64,000 nucleotides of DNA from Eleginops maclovinus. Lineage: Eukaryota; Chordata; Actinopteri; Perciformes; Eleginopidae. Below the pieces are notes generated by a model. It did no database searches and had not been told where the DNA came from. It saw only the letters and a program-made list of their open reading frames with translations. Of this stretch, positions 1 to 45,079 are shown piece after piece. Each line of letters starts with the position of its first letter. Position 1 is the stretch's first letter. The translations under genes were made by a program, and so were the position numbers. The DNA lies in the NCBI RefSeq assembly GCF_036324505.1, contig NC_086366.1, positions 14,549,427 through 14,613,426 of the forward strand. Direction: 5' to 3'.

Positions 1-353
1 CTTTGACTGTACGGTGATAAATGACTGCAGTTCCAATACTGACTAAAGTAAACACAAGGATATCGACAGGATGTTTGAATACATACAAGCTTGTATATTA
101 CTCAGCTTCTTAAGGCAGTGATATATTACACATTTATTATGCATATATAAATCAAACCAGTAAAGATCGACTTTTTTAAGATGCAAATGAGCAAGTTTGT
201 TGGTCTAATGCACATTCAGTTTTTTTTATTTAGGAGAGCCCAAGAGCACAAAAGGTAAAAATCTAACTGAACAAAATCCCCCATATTTCTTTGTGCTGTT
301 TCCTTAGCAATAAATATTCCATTTGTCAAACCATTACCTGAGTCTTCCTAAAA

Positions 354-470
354 ATGTCAATCATGACTGACAATCATAACAACTGCTTACTGGATAAAAC
401 TCCAGCAAAATTTCTTTCCAATGAAATTGGGTCCGGAAAATTGAGAACAGAATCGGAGCCAAAACATACG
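354..470 (+). CDS. Candidate first coding exon of the UPA-Death gene
   Basis: The ATG at 354 opens 39 codons, starting MSIMTDNHNNCLLDK and ending SEPKHT, and runs straight into a GTAACT donor at 471. A pyrimidine-rich acceptor (ctgtttccttag) lies at about 295-307, so the exon may carry 5' UTR, with in-frame stops before the ATG. It is phase 0 and fits the phase-0 exon at 1482. An alternative is an in-frame ATG at 1452 inside what otherwise looks like the polypyrimidine tract of that exon. No domain is recognised. The call rests only on splice signals and phase. Confidence 0.4.
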
Positions 471-2975
471 GTAACTTTCACTTCTTGTTAATTTGGTTTC
501 AACACTTGAGTAGCGTAGGCCACAGATTTTTTGTTTTTTTGTAATACATTTATCTGGTGAGTGATAAGTGACTCTGTGGTGTCATGATCCTTGTTTCGTA
601 TCTGTCATGTCCTTGTGTTGTGTGTTTTATTTTGAAATATTTTCCCCACTTCTGTCATGTTAAGCTTCACTTCCTATCTGCGTTTCCCTCCTGTGCCTGA
701 TTGCGTTATTGTGTTCACCTGTTGCCCCTGTGTTTCTCCTCCTCCTTCCAGCTGTCTCTCGTCTTGTGATTACCCATGTGTATTTAGTCCCTGTTTCCCT
801 TTTGTTTGTCGTTCGGTCGTCGTCATTTCTTCCCTGATCCCTTCCATGTTACCTGCCTGTTCCTGTCGCCCTTCATGTCTGAAGCTAGGTTTTTCATGTC
901 CTGTGTTCCCCTTGATTCGTGATTTCATCAACAGCTTTTGAATAAAGCTCGCTTTTGTTTTCGACCCTTACCTGCTTCCCCTTGATTTACTGCACTTGGG
1001 TCCAGTTTCCCCAACCCTGACATGTGGTGTTAATGACCATATCAAACTCTTTCTCATATACATCATCGTTATTTCCAGGTACAAAATGCCAGTGGCATAT
1101 GTTGGATTGGTGTTGATGCCACTGGTGTGTAAGTTCAACACGTAGTTCTGACAATATTGCTCAGTAACTTTGTCATGCTATCCTGTTGATGTCACTCAGG
1201 AAGTGGTTGTTGTGTGAGCATGTGTGTTTGGGTGGTTCAGCTGGTGAATAATCATACCTCATGTATTGTAACCCATAACAATTTATGTTTTCCCATTGAT
1301 ACATTTTTAAGTTTCTCTATCCATTAATCACTGAACAAGGCCGAACTTTGGAAGTTTTTTCCTTTGAGACACCTTCAGTTTTTCCATTAATAAATGTTAA
1401 TCACCATTTAGCCTGCTCATCATACTACAAGGACGTGGCTTATCTGTTACTTTGTCTTCCTGCTCTCCTTATGTCAAACAGGATATAGGCAAACAGGTGC
1501 GGTGCTACAAGAATCGCTACATGAAAATAGACAAGCCTCCCACATGCAAACTGGACGAGGGGACGTATCGTCTCCTGAGTGAGCCAGAGGGAGAGATCAA
1601 GCCTCAGGTGTGTCTTTTCTCATATTATTATGTGTGTGCCCTTGTGCTGACATTCATATTGCATTTTATTTATTGAACCCACAAAAATACAAAGTAGTAC
1701 ACAGACATCACAATTGAATTATGTTTCGATACATAAATATAAATGTATTTGTCTCTTGGCAGGATTTGAAATTCACCCTTGCTGTGACAAAGATGAAGGG
1801 CTACTTTGAAGCTTTCTTTGAGCAGCCTCCTCCCTTTAAATTGTCTCTCACAGAGATTAACACGGAGGAGACTATATGGTCCACCACCATCAGAGAAGGT
1901 ACCTGCTCAATTAATCTCGCACTGAATATGTTTGGTGAAAAGAAGAAACTAGGAGCTGTTTAAAAGTTATAGTTTTTCAATCACTTATATTTGTATTCAA
2001 GCAGCTGACATTAAAAGAAAATAAGATGTTGCATCTGCAAATCAACCATTGTTGACTAGGCTCCATATATATTTGTGTGCATTAGTGTAATTTGGTTTCT
2101 ACTCAACAGCGGTGATGAATTTTATTATCTCCTTTTAGGTGACTGTGTGGATAACACAGAAAGAAAGCCAAGAAAAAGGACAATCAGTAAGCTTCTTTTG
2201 TTTTTAATTACATTTTTGTTTTCCATCATGACATGTTGACTGACATCATGTATCGCTTTTCTAGGCAGACATAGGAGCAGCAGCCCGTCAGAAGAAGAAA
2301 CCGGCTGTAAAAGGCCTCGGTGGCAGGACGTGTCAGGTAACTTACTCATTTGGGAATTACTTCAGGCACAAACTTTGTTTTATTCCTCTGTCAGATGAAT
2401 TGAAACCATTACACACCTGAACTATTTACCGGTGCACATGTTCCCCTGAGGTTATACTGACATAAAGTACCTGTGGGTCTTTTTCCAGATGGAGTGAAAC
2501 CAGCGATGACTCCGGGTCAGGACATGTCAGAGAAGCAGCTACTGCAGGTGGCCAAGCGGCTCGGGAAGGAGTGGAAGCAAGTGGCCATCTATCTGGACCT
2601 GAACTACAAGGACCTGGATGACATCCAGGCAGCAGAGAAAGATATGACCATGCAGAAGCTGAAGATGCTGCTGGAGTGGAAGAGCAGAAGGCGGCCGGGA
2701 GAGGCCACGGCAGATCACCTGCTGAAGAGTTTAGTGGAACTAGATGACTTGCCAAATGACGTCCATCAGACACTGAAAGGTAATAAACTGAAGAGATGAA
2801 CACCATCTAATTCAGATAATGATGATGGATAACCATAGACACAGGAGCAAAAATGACTCTTGTGAAATGACAGTTGTCCATATTCATCTAATAATAAACC
2901 TAACAACACTGAGTTTATTGTGTTTTGCTTTTGTTGTCTTTTTCAGGCATGATGAACAATAGAGCAGCTAAGTGA
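354..2975 (+). CDS. UPA-like plus Death-domain protein, spliced (7 exons, first one tentative)
   Basis: Spliced coding exons: 354-470 (tentative), 1482-1607, 1763-1898, 2139-2186, 2265-2336, 2489-2779 and 2947-2975. All introns are GT-AG and phases match, giving 819 nt, 272 residues and a TGA stop. Exons 1482-1898 encode a beta-rich stretch (CKLDEGTYRLLSEPEGEIKP, then YFEAFFEQPPPFKLSLTE and ETIWSTTIRE) that resembles the UPA domain of FIIND/ZU5-UPA proteins (NLRP1, CARD8, PIDD, UNC5). A basic, serine-rich linker (KPRKRTIS, SSSPSEEE, KRPRW) follows. Exon 2489-2779 encodes a Death domain with the usual landmarks: LAKRLG-like helix 1, GKEWKQVAIYL, LLEWKSR and ATADHLLKSL. No ZU5, NACHT, CARD or leucine-rich repeat is seen, though exons before base 1 cannot be excluded. 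Likely an intracellular death-fold adaptor; the exact family and symbol are not recognised. It converges on il12a. Confidence 0.75.
580..1022 (+). mobile_element. Probable solo LTR in the first intron of the UPA-Death gene
   Basis: The block starts TGTCATGATCC and ends ACCCTGACA, with TG...CA termini and a short TGTCA/TGACA inverted match. It is flanked on both sides by TGTGG (575-579 and 1023-1027), a 5-bp target-site duplication. An AATAAA polyadenylation signal lies about 80 bp before the right end, as in an LTR R region. No internal retroviral genes are present, so it is a solo LTR about 443 bp long. The 94-codon open frame inside it has no protein similarity that I recognise and is taken as chance. 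Confidence 0.65.
2489..2779 (+). CDS. Death-domain exon
   Basis: 97 codons joined with phase 2 in and phase 1 out (ttttccag before, GTAATA after). The translated exon holds six predicted helices in Death-domain order, with the conserved tryptophan in GKEWKQVA and the second one in LLEWKSR. The terminal exon 2947-2975 adds only GMMNNRAAK and the stop. The open frame starting at the ATG at 2473 is the same frame with intron sequence at its front. The opposite-strand reading frame here is a shadow. Confidence 0.85.
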
Positions 2976-3357
2976 AAAGAAAATGACTGTTGGATACCTT
3001 TGCTCCATTATCAGGTAGAAAATACAATCAGGAATTCAACAAAGCAGAGTATGGGTATGGACCCAACTTCACCTCTTCTGTTTGTGTTTCTCTTTAAGAT
3101 ATTTCCTAGAAATGACACTCATTGATAGGTTTTCATGTTAGCATAGTTAAAGGAAGGGGATGGACTTTTTCCCCTATTTTTGTTAAAATGTAGTCCTTTG
3201 ATTCTGTATTGAATACAGAAATGATAAGCTGTACCAAAAGCTTTGTTTATAGCTAGAACTTTGTTTTCAAAAATGAATAGTAGAGTTCATTGTGATGTAA
3301 TTAGCCAATTATGTAGCCAGTGACGTGTTTAAATGTAGGTGCTGCAGTGTTGAAACT

Positions 3358-4145
3358 GCAATAAATGGGAAAAGTACAACCTGTGTATATTGTTTCCACA
3401 TTACGTTTGTGGGAGTTTTTTTATAGAAATATTACTCACACATACTTGATTGTCTGACTGTCCAAGTCACATGGACTGATTTTTTATACATTTCATATTT
3501 GTCCTGTACATATATTTTTTTTTACCAAACCTGTGATATATTTTTTTAAGTCTGTTTTGTATGTGAATGTCTGTTTTCACTACTCTGAAACTTAAAAAAA
3601 AACTAAAGGAGTTGAAGAGGTCTTTCATTATGTTTCTGTTTAACTTGAATTATGAATACATTCCTGCCAACCTGTGATTGGAACGCACATCTCGTTCAGT
3701 ATAATTGTTGTTGGTGTTTTACAAAAGTGTACACCGTGGGGAACAGACAAACTAACCACCAGCATTTGGATTCAGGGCCTAATTGAACTATAACAGTGGT
3801 GCAATTTGTGTATATATATTTTTTGATGTTTCATTTTGCCAGTGCTCAAGTCCTAAGTGTAGAACTTTGAACATAAACTGCACCGTAGGCTGCCTGTGAA
3901 AACATTTCACTTACATTCACTCATCATAAGTCACAGTTCTGATATTGTTTTCAAGAAAAAGCTGCAGAAATGGCATTTGGATCGTGAAGTCATTTAGGGT
4001 CTACCCCTATCATGCAGCATTGTTTACATTCCATTGCTTCCTTAAACCTCTTACCAACAACACAGTCTGTCCTTTTTGCACCTGTTTGTCATGTCACTCC
4101 AAAGAGTTTGTACTCATTGCAACACAGCGATTTTTACTGAATAAA
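3358..4145 (+). terminator. Polyadenylation signals and 3' UTR of the UPA-Death gene
   Basis: After the stop at 2975 there is no further coding frame. An AATAAA occurs near 3359 (in gcaataaatggg), and a second AATAAA occurs at 4140-4145. Either could end the mRNA. Use of the distal one would bring the plus-strand 3' end to within about 50 bp of the minus-strand il12a polyadenylation signal. The intervening sequence is AT-rich with no other feature seen. Confidence 0.5.
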
Positions 4146-4182
4146 ACGAGCTATACAACTTTCTGTTTACATGTCATCAGTT

Positions 4183-4188
4183 TTTATT
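4183..4188 (-). terminator. il12a: il12a polyadenylation signal
   Basis: TTTATT on the plus strand reads AATAAA on the minus strand, about 205 nt after the il12a stop. It is the first canonical hexamer beyond the AU-rich stretch. It lies only 38 bp from the distal plus-strand AATAAA at 4140-4145. Confidence 0.5.
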
Positions 4189-4270
4189 TGCAAAGATTCA
4201 CTTCCATTTTATGTACTTCGTAAAAAAAAAAATACTAAGAATAAATAACATATAACATCACAGGCCACCA

Positions 4271-4325
4271 AATAAATAAATACATAAATAAATAAATATA
4301 ATAAATAAATTATTTAAATAAATAT
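4271..4325 (-). promoter_or_regulatory. il12a: AU-rich element in the il12a 3' UTR
   Basis: The plus strand shows runs of taaataaataaat. In the il12a transcript these read as overlapping AUUUA pentamers and UAUUUAUUUA nonamers, the class II AU-rich element typical of short-lived cytokine mRNAs. The element lies 66-120 nt after the stop codon and before the polyadenylation signal. Confidence 0.7.
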
Positions 4326-4390
4326 TGTTATGTGGTGAAAAGGCTACTTGGGTGGAAGTTGCAAATGATAGGGATGAGGCTGCAGGATGT

Positions 4391-6018
4391 TTACTTCCTG
4401 TGGTGTCCTGAGGAAATGTAGCCCAAAGCTCTGTTGATGGTGATGGCTCGGAGCCTGAAGCCCCTCAGAAGTTTAAGCATCTCCTGTCGGTTATCGAATG
4501 AGTTTTCTACCCAGATATTTGCAGGAACCTTCTAATAGACAGAAAAGAGGTAAACAACATGAAATTAAAAAAGAAAAAGTTTCAGCGTGTAATTGCAAAA
4601 TGTTAACAAGAATTAGTCTTGTATCAGTTTTCCTCTTCAATACTGTAGGTAATGAAGATTAAATAAGGAACTATCAAAGAAGTAGGAAGAGAAAAATACC
4701 TCTGGAATGTTGTTCTCTCCATTTGGCGTCAGGGAGCAGCTCTGTAAAAATGAAAATATGTTTAAGGCGACTTTAAAATGTTATTCCGCAGGAGATTTTC
4801 TCCCACACATGCATGATTAACGCACCTTCCTCAGGTTCTGTATTATTTCCAGAGTTGACTTAAGAAGTGGTTCTTCCATTTCACGCATTCTGAGTTTTGA
4901 GTTGATGTAGGACTGAATAACAGCAGAATAGTGGGCCAAGTCCTTCATGATGTTCATTAGACATTCACTCTGTTAAGTCAAAAAGGTAAAAAAATGACAC
5001 ATTAATTATTAGTCTGCTTTATAACGAAGTAAGGAGGATAAGTGATTAAATGTATATTGGAAAAAAATCGAATTCTTATGTTTAAAATGGCAGAAATAAC
5101 AATTGTAAAACTTCAGTTAAGTAACATTGGATTTCTACATTATAATTGTGTAGAAAAGCATACCTCATTGAAAGTTGAATTTCTTTGCCTCATGCAGGTT
5201 GAGTTCTGTGGAGTAAAAACATTTGAACTATAAACAAATTGTTTTAAGTTAGGTTCCCTTAGGATTCATTGGTCCATACATTTGATTATATGAATTGGTC
5301 AAAATAAAACACAGTGAAAGCTGAACTGAAATTACGAGGGTCAGTCTGTCTCTAAAAATATGTCCTTATATGTGTATCCTATTTTAGAAACATTTTAAAA
5401 ACACATACAAATCATTGGGATTTTTATTTTTCACCTTACACAGATATCATGAGTAAGTCAAAGAAAAAGTTGTTTTTTACTTGTTATAATGATTTTGATT
5501 ATTAACAATGTATATCAATGATATTTGAACAAGGCTCACCTGAGTCAGAGTGGGTGCGCAGGCCAGTACTGTCTCAGCTTGACTGCTAACCACCGTTGTA
5601 TTTGTGGTAATGTGATGCCACAAATCACTCTGTCAAATAAAACAAGCGTAACGAAGTGTGTGAAAGACTAACAGAAAGAAACATATTAACTATATGATAC
5701 CATCAATTGTACTCACATTGCTGAGGAGTCCTGTGATATTCTGGAGGAGATCCCTAAAGATCAATGAGCAGTCTGCACTCTTTTCTGCGCTCAGACCTGT
5801 GCGCAGCGGGAGTCCAGTGGATGTGCGCCAGCTCAAAGTCAGCAGCAGTAGCAAACAGCTGGCGGAGTCTGAATGGCAAGAGAATAATAAACATCAACAC
5901 ACGACTCTTATCGGTTTACAAAAGAATAGCATGATCAAATAGTAGAAACTTGGAATATATTCTCATATGTTAAGTCTTTTTTCGGGCTTGCTGACTTACA
6001 GAAATTACCAAATGCCAT
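4391..6018 (-). CDS. il12a: Interleukin-12 subunit alpha (p35), complete, 6 exons
   Basis: Exons in transcript order: 6018-6000, 5868-5717, 5629-5540, 4969-4826, 4741-4700 and 4531-4391. All borders are GT-AG and the phases fit, giving 588 nt and 195 residues, slightly shorter than mammalian p35. The start MAFGNFY leads into a hydrophobic signal peptide (SASCLLLLLTLSW). The body is a four-helix-bundle cytokine with cysteines in ADCSL, LACAP, SECLM and SCSL, and N-glycosylation sites at QNIT and NTT. The last exon, LLRGFRLRAITINRALGYIS, matches the conserved p35 C-terminus (human LLHAFRIRAVTIDRVMSYL). p35 pairs with p40 to form secreted IL-12, which drives interferon-gamma responses. The neighbour schip1 is also next to IL12A in mammals, which supports orthology. 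The start was chosen because the upstream in-frame ATG at 6159 lies above the TATA box. Confidence 0.93.
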
Positions 6019-6097
6019 ATTTCTGATCAGATAAATAACTGTGCTTAAGTCAGGTGAATCAGTCTCAAGTGTGCTGCTGCCTTCTGATGTGATTGTG

Positions 6098-6126
6098 TTT
6101 ATATACATATAAACTGGGGGATTCCC
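6098..6126 (-). promoter_or_regulatory. il12a: il12a core promoter: kappa-B site plus TATA box
   Basis: On the minus strand a GGGAATCCCC site (6126-6117; plus strand GGGGATTCCC) fits the NF-kappa-B consensus exactly. Eleven bases downstream is TATATAAA (6105-6098). A start site about 25-30 bp below the TATA box would fall near 6070, leaving a 5' UTR of about 50 nt before the ATG at 6018. IL12A induction through Rel/NF-kappa-B is established in mammals. An ETS-like CTTCCCG motif lies further upstream near 6215. Confidence 0.7.
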
Positions 6127-8384
6127 TGACACAGCGCTGCAGGAGGAAAAGAAAACCAAAACGTCATATGTAATTTCCTCCTTGAACTCTCATCAGACAT
6201 TTGAAAAAGTAGAAACGGGAAGTTGCATTGTTTGATTCAAATGTCTCACTAAGAGAAAGCATCTCCCGGGGGTAAGCTGAAGTGTGATGTAACTGTTTAA
6301 TCTTAGACACAAGACAATTTACGGTCTTACATGTGAAACTGTTACGCAACTGTACGTGATTTTGTTCTTTTTAGATCTTTATAAAGACATTACTGGGTCT
6401 CCTCTCTATCTCTGTGGTAATATAAATAAAATACATGGGATCATCCACTGGGTATAATGGCTCTCTTCTGTGTTGAAAAAGGCTTTTCCACAATAATACT
6501 TACACGTTACAATCTATATTTGTAGCTAATTTGACTCAATAAAAGTCTATTTTCATGGCTAGAAATATGAATCACATAAAAATACTAATATAAACATGAA
6601 TAATCAAAATCCCTCCTACAACTAATACCGTCAGAAATGACTCCTACTACAATTAAAAAAATAATAATACACATCTCTTTTTGTTCAAATTTAGTGCTTC
6701 TTCTATTAGATATGATTAGTGTTATCAAAATTCTGCAGTTTCTTTATTTCTAAGTCTTGTTACTGTTTAGTAGCTTCTGTGACCCAGTGAGTCCAAGACA
6801 AGCCAATGCATCGCTACTGCACTGGACAAATGGGATACACATCTTTTCATAGGATTTTTCTACATTTCCCATTTATAGGTTTTGATTTCTTTTTAAAAGC
6901 TGCACCGTTGTGGGACCCAATAACTACAAAACATTGTAGTACTTCACTGGACAACCGGATTCTGTATCAAGTCATGAAGTCACAGCTTTATTAAAAAGAA
7001 ACAAGACCTTTCTGTTGACTATTCAACCTGAAACATCAGTGCAGCAGACTTGTTTGCTGTTTTAGTCTTCTGAGAAAATGTAGGCATATTTTGCCAGGTA
7101 TATGTGAATAATTCATAGTTTATAAAAGTAATTTGAACTTTGTTTAGCAATAATTGAAGTTAATAGTACCAGTAAACTAAAGGGCAGGTAACCACAGTCT
7201 CATCAGAATCAGTGTTTCATTTACAAGATGGTATGTTGCAGTATGGTCAGTTAAAGTCAGTGTAGCAGAGGGTTTGTTTGCCTTTTCCTCTGCCATAGTA
7301 TAGTAGCTTGTCTAATAAAAACGAAATGTGAAAACATCATAGTTTAGTATGACATAAGAATGGTATAAAAATTAATGGTACAACATAAAAACAGTCATAA
7401 TATATCAGGCCCCAAAAATGTCCTAAATACTCATCACAAAAATCATAAATACAAGTGGAAAAATGTAATTAAAAAAGTTTAAAAAATAGAGTCAAAAAAC
7501 GACACGGCATACAAACGTTTTGTAGGTTTTCATACATTTAGATGTGTCTGATTAATAGAGCATGTTGGATCTTAAATTGAATGTAATACAAGGTCGTTTG
7601 ATTTCCTTGCTTAGCTCACACTGAACATTAAACTCAACTTTCATTTAGACTGATATTTTCATGACTGCATCTTGCAAGGTTGTGATGCCCTCATTGTGGG
7701 AAAAGACACTTACTTCATCCTCGCTTGTCACACTACCGTTCCAGTTTTCATAGGGAACTGTGGTTTATACTTAAGAAAGGACACTCTCTGAAACCATAGT
7801 GGACAGTGAGTGATGTAAAGGAGTTTCCTGGCCTTTTTCTTGCTGCACCAAATCATTCAAAAACTGAAAGTGACTTTAAATGCAGTTTATGATCACTCAG
7901 AGGACCCACCGGTAGAGTGGGAGGAATTTCTCAGAAATACATTATTCATATTTTACATAAAGAATAACATTGTATTCAGTACCTAACCTTCAAGACATCA
8001 TTCATAACATGTTTTCCTTGAACACCAACTGACAATTCATCAATTGTAAGTGCACAAGCTGTCATTTTTCATGTGAAAGGAAAAAAATCCTAATTATGAC
8101 TCTAAAGGGGTTGTCCAAATTAATATGGAGTATTAAAAGTAACCCAGATGGGAGAGTAAAAGACCAAGAGTGCCATGAAGAGGTAAGACCGAAAAAAGGG
8201 AGTTGAGTCATGCTGTGTGTAATGTGCCGTTGTTTTATATTCTCGCTGCAGTTGCGACCACTTATTACACTTCCTATGTTCATCAGAAAGAGGAACCTCC
8301 TTTTAAAGGGCAAATTCATTAGTCTGACTGGCAGCAACTTAAATTAAACATACTTCACAACAAACCAATGTATATGAAACAAAG
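6127..8384. other. Intergenic DNA between the il12a promoter and the schip1 3' end
   Basis: This is AT-rich DNA with only short, unsupported open frames. It should hold the il12a enhancer sequence, and the schip1 transcript ends at its upper edge. I see no exon, RNA gene or clear repeat. Confidence 0.6.
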
Positions 8385-9160
8385 TTTATTCTTTATTTTA
8401 CATATCTGTACATAAACATTTCTTCCCTCAAATAAAGTTTCTGATTACAGTAGGATGAAAACGATATTAACACACTTATTCATTTAAAATGACTTGTGTC
8501 AGAAAATCAACATTCACAAAATGTTGAAGAGCAATTAGAGTGAACGTTACCAAAAGCTACAACTCCACTACAAGGCAGGCATGTTTCCTTACACTCTTTT
8601 AGCACCTTCAAATAAACATTTCTCAGTTGAAAACTACCATTTGTGCAGAATAAAAACAGGTCGACTTTGAAATACTTGAAAATTACTGTCCAACTTAAAA
8701 TGGTCTTGAAGAAGTTAGTTTCTTTTTTTTCTCATGACTGACTTTCTACTTAATTTTTCACTATTATTTTATTTTTTCCCACAATTGTTGCATTTGACAG
8801 TTATAATTTAGTGGCGAATGTAGAAAGTTAAAAAGAAACAATAGCAAAGCAAGGCCGATCACTGCACAGGAAGCTGGGGACAGAATCCATGACAACACAC
8901 AATCAGTTTCCTTTTTCTCCCAGGAAGAGCTCCTCCATCCTTAGCGCTGGGAGAAAACCACAGGTGCTGCTGCTGCAGTGGGTTGGACAGAAAGGTAGAC
9001 AAGGGGAGATGGGGAAGCAGCAAGGAGCAAAATACTTGGGAAAGCGGGCAGGGTTTGGATCGACACGGGGCCGAGGTGGAATGGCCAGAGGGGAAAAGTC
9101 TGGTTGGGAGCGGGAGCTTAGCTTGGTAGGGTGGGGAAGGGTGGAGCAGGGACTGGCATC
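8385..9160 (-). terminator. schip1: schip1 3' UTR and polyadenylation signals
   Basis: Below the schip1 stop (9161-9163) the minus strand is non-coding. Two AATAAA hexamers occur at 8397-8392 and 8390-8385, giving a 3' UTR of about 770-800 nt. The 159-codon plus-strand frame at 8889-9368 is antisense to this UTR and looks non-coding: low complexity, crossing the last splice site. Confidence 0.55.
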
Positions 9161-43340
<34,180 letters not shown>

Positions 43341-45079
43341 CTGCAACGAGAAGGGAACAGCAAAAAGAATGAAACCAAGGAACAAGCATTTGCATGGACA
43401 GGCGTTTAAAATTGAGAAAAATAAAAGATAGATTAAGAGGCATAAGAAGAAGAAAATTAAAAGAGAATTTAAGGAAGTGTGTAGACTTAGATTAGTCACA
43501 CCAATGTTGTGGTTGGAGACCGGCAACCACAAAGCACTTCCTGTCCCGCAGGAACTTCCTTTCTGGACAGAATTATGTAGTCGCTGTCCTTCTCAGACTT
43601 GTTTCCTGGTATTCTGTTATACTTGTATAACAGAATACCAACAAAAACAAAAAAGAAAAGTACTAATGCTTACTGATTTTATCTTTCTCTGGTAAATGTG
43701 TACATGTGTGTTTGTGTGCTTATGCAACACTTTACAAACACGGAAAAGGCGTAGTGCGTGTGGCTGGATATGTTAGAAAAATATCCCACCACCCACTGCT
43801 ACATCTGTACAGCACCACAGGGAGAAAAACGGTGGTTCGAGTGAGAGTGCATGACACTGACATGCCAATATTCAAACACCAAAATGTGAGATGGACAGAT
43901 GTGACCAGGGTTCATGTCTAACCGTGGCTGTGTTGCTCCTGCAGAGACCCAATCATTGCCTGACTGATTAGTTCACAGCTAATGAAAACGTCTGTGTTGT
44001 TTACAACCCACCACAAATCTCCACCTGCCTGTCATCAGTCTTTTCCTACACATGAATGAACTTTTCATAGGACCTTTCATCTCTTTTAAAAGTTAATGAA
44101 AAGCTACATTTCTCTAAAGGCCAAGAGAAATTAATGACACGTTCCTATGTGATCGATATTATGATCTGCTTAGGCAAAGAAATTAATTATGAAGATTGCT
44201 AATTACTGGTTTAGACCATCAGGATGGACTGTAAACAAGACTTGCGTGGGTGAAAATTGCCAAACTGTAATACAGTATTATCCAAATTATAAAAAGCTTT
44301 CTTGAGAAATGGCTACTTAACCACACCTATACAGGCACTGGCTGTTGACGTCAAAGCACAATGCAGAACATATCTGTTAGGAAAAGCAATGTGACTCAGC
44401 ATCTTGGAGTCTAGATACAAAAATTGCTGATGTGATTTAGAGGCACTCTATGATGAGGAGCTTGCATTTCTCCACGAAATGCTAGCATGTCAAAGAGAAT
44501 AGAAGTGGAGCTGCTGCACAGATAAAAATGGTACCAGGCTGGACATTGGGCCATAAAGCCACATTTTGCCTTGGTAAGGTGTTATTGGATACTTTAAACC
44601 ATCTTAATATTATTGAATACTTGGCCATGGTAACATATTGCATTGTCACTAGGATGCTCGGACCTCCAGTGTGTTCAGACGGAGAGTTACATTTTATTAT
44701 TATTAAATCATTCATGAATTAGGCAATTCCAAAATGTATGACAACCGCTTGTTACTCCAAAGTCTATAACATGTTTAATCCAATATTGAGTTAAAAGGGT
44801 TCATTACCAACAATATGTGGGTTCTTGACATGAGAAACTCTAGGAGCCCCCGTTGGTTTTACAGCTGAAGAGGGAGAACTAAAGGGCACACAACATTAGG
44901 CTACTGGCCTACTTATGGCCTAATGCTATGAAATTGCTTAGACTTGTTATTGTACAGCAATACGAACATAGTCACGATTATACAAATAACTAAAAAACAG
45001 AATGTTTAGTCTTCAAATTATAGCAGCGTCCGAAGAACATATCAATGTTGCCTAGCAGTAGAGCAGAGAACAACCTTAC
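43341..45079 (-). other. schip1: schip1 first intron (below candidate exon B)
   Basis: No exon is seen. It contains a perfect 15-bp inverted repeat at 43607-43640 described separately. Confidence 0.7.
43607..43640. repeat. Perfect hairpin, 15-bp arms with CTTG loop
   Basis: TGGTATTCTGTTATA (43607-43621), CTTG, then TATAACAGAATACCA (43626-43640). The arms are exact reverse complements. Confidence 0.95.

Noticed and set aside
1079..1128. Possible extra exon of the UPA-Death gene (good acceptor atttccag, strong GTAAGT donor).
   Set aside because: It is 50 nt long. In the frame that would keep the 1482 exon in phase it contains a TGA, and the other frame shifts the downstream reading. It may be a decoy or non-coding exon.
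5935..6159. Upstream start for il12a (ATG at 6159).
   Set aside because: It lies above the kappa-B and TATA elements. The ATG at 6018 gives a normal signal peptide after splicing.
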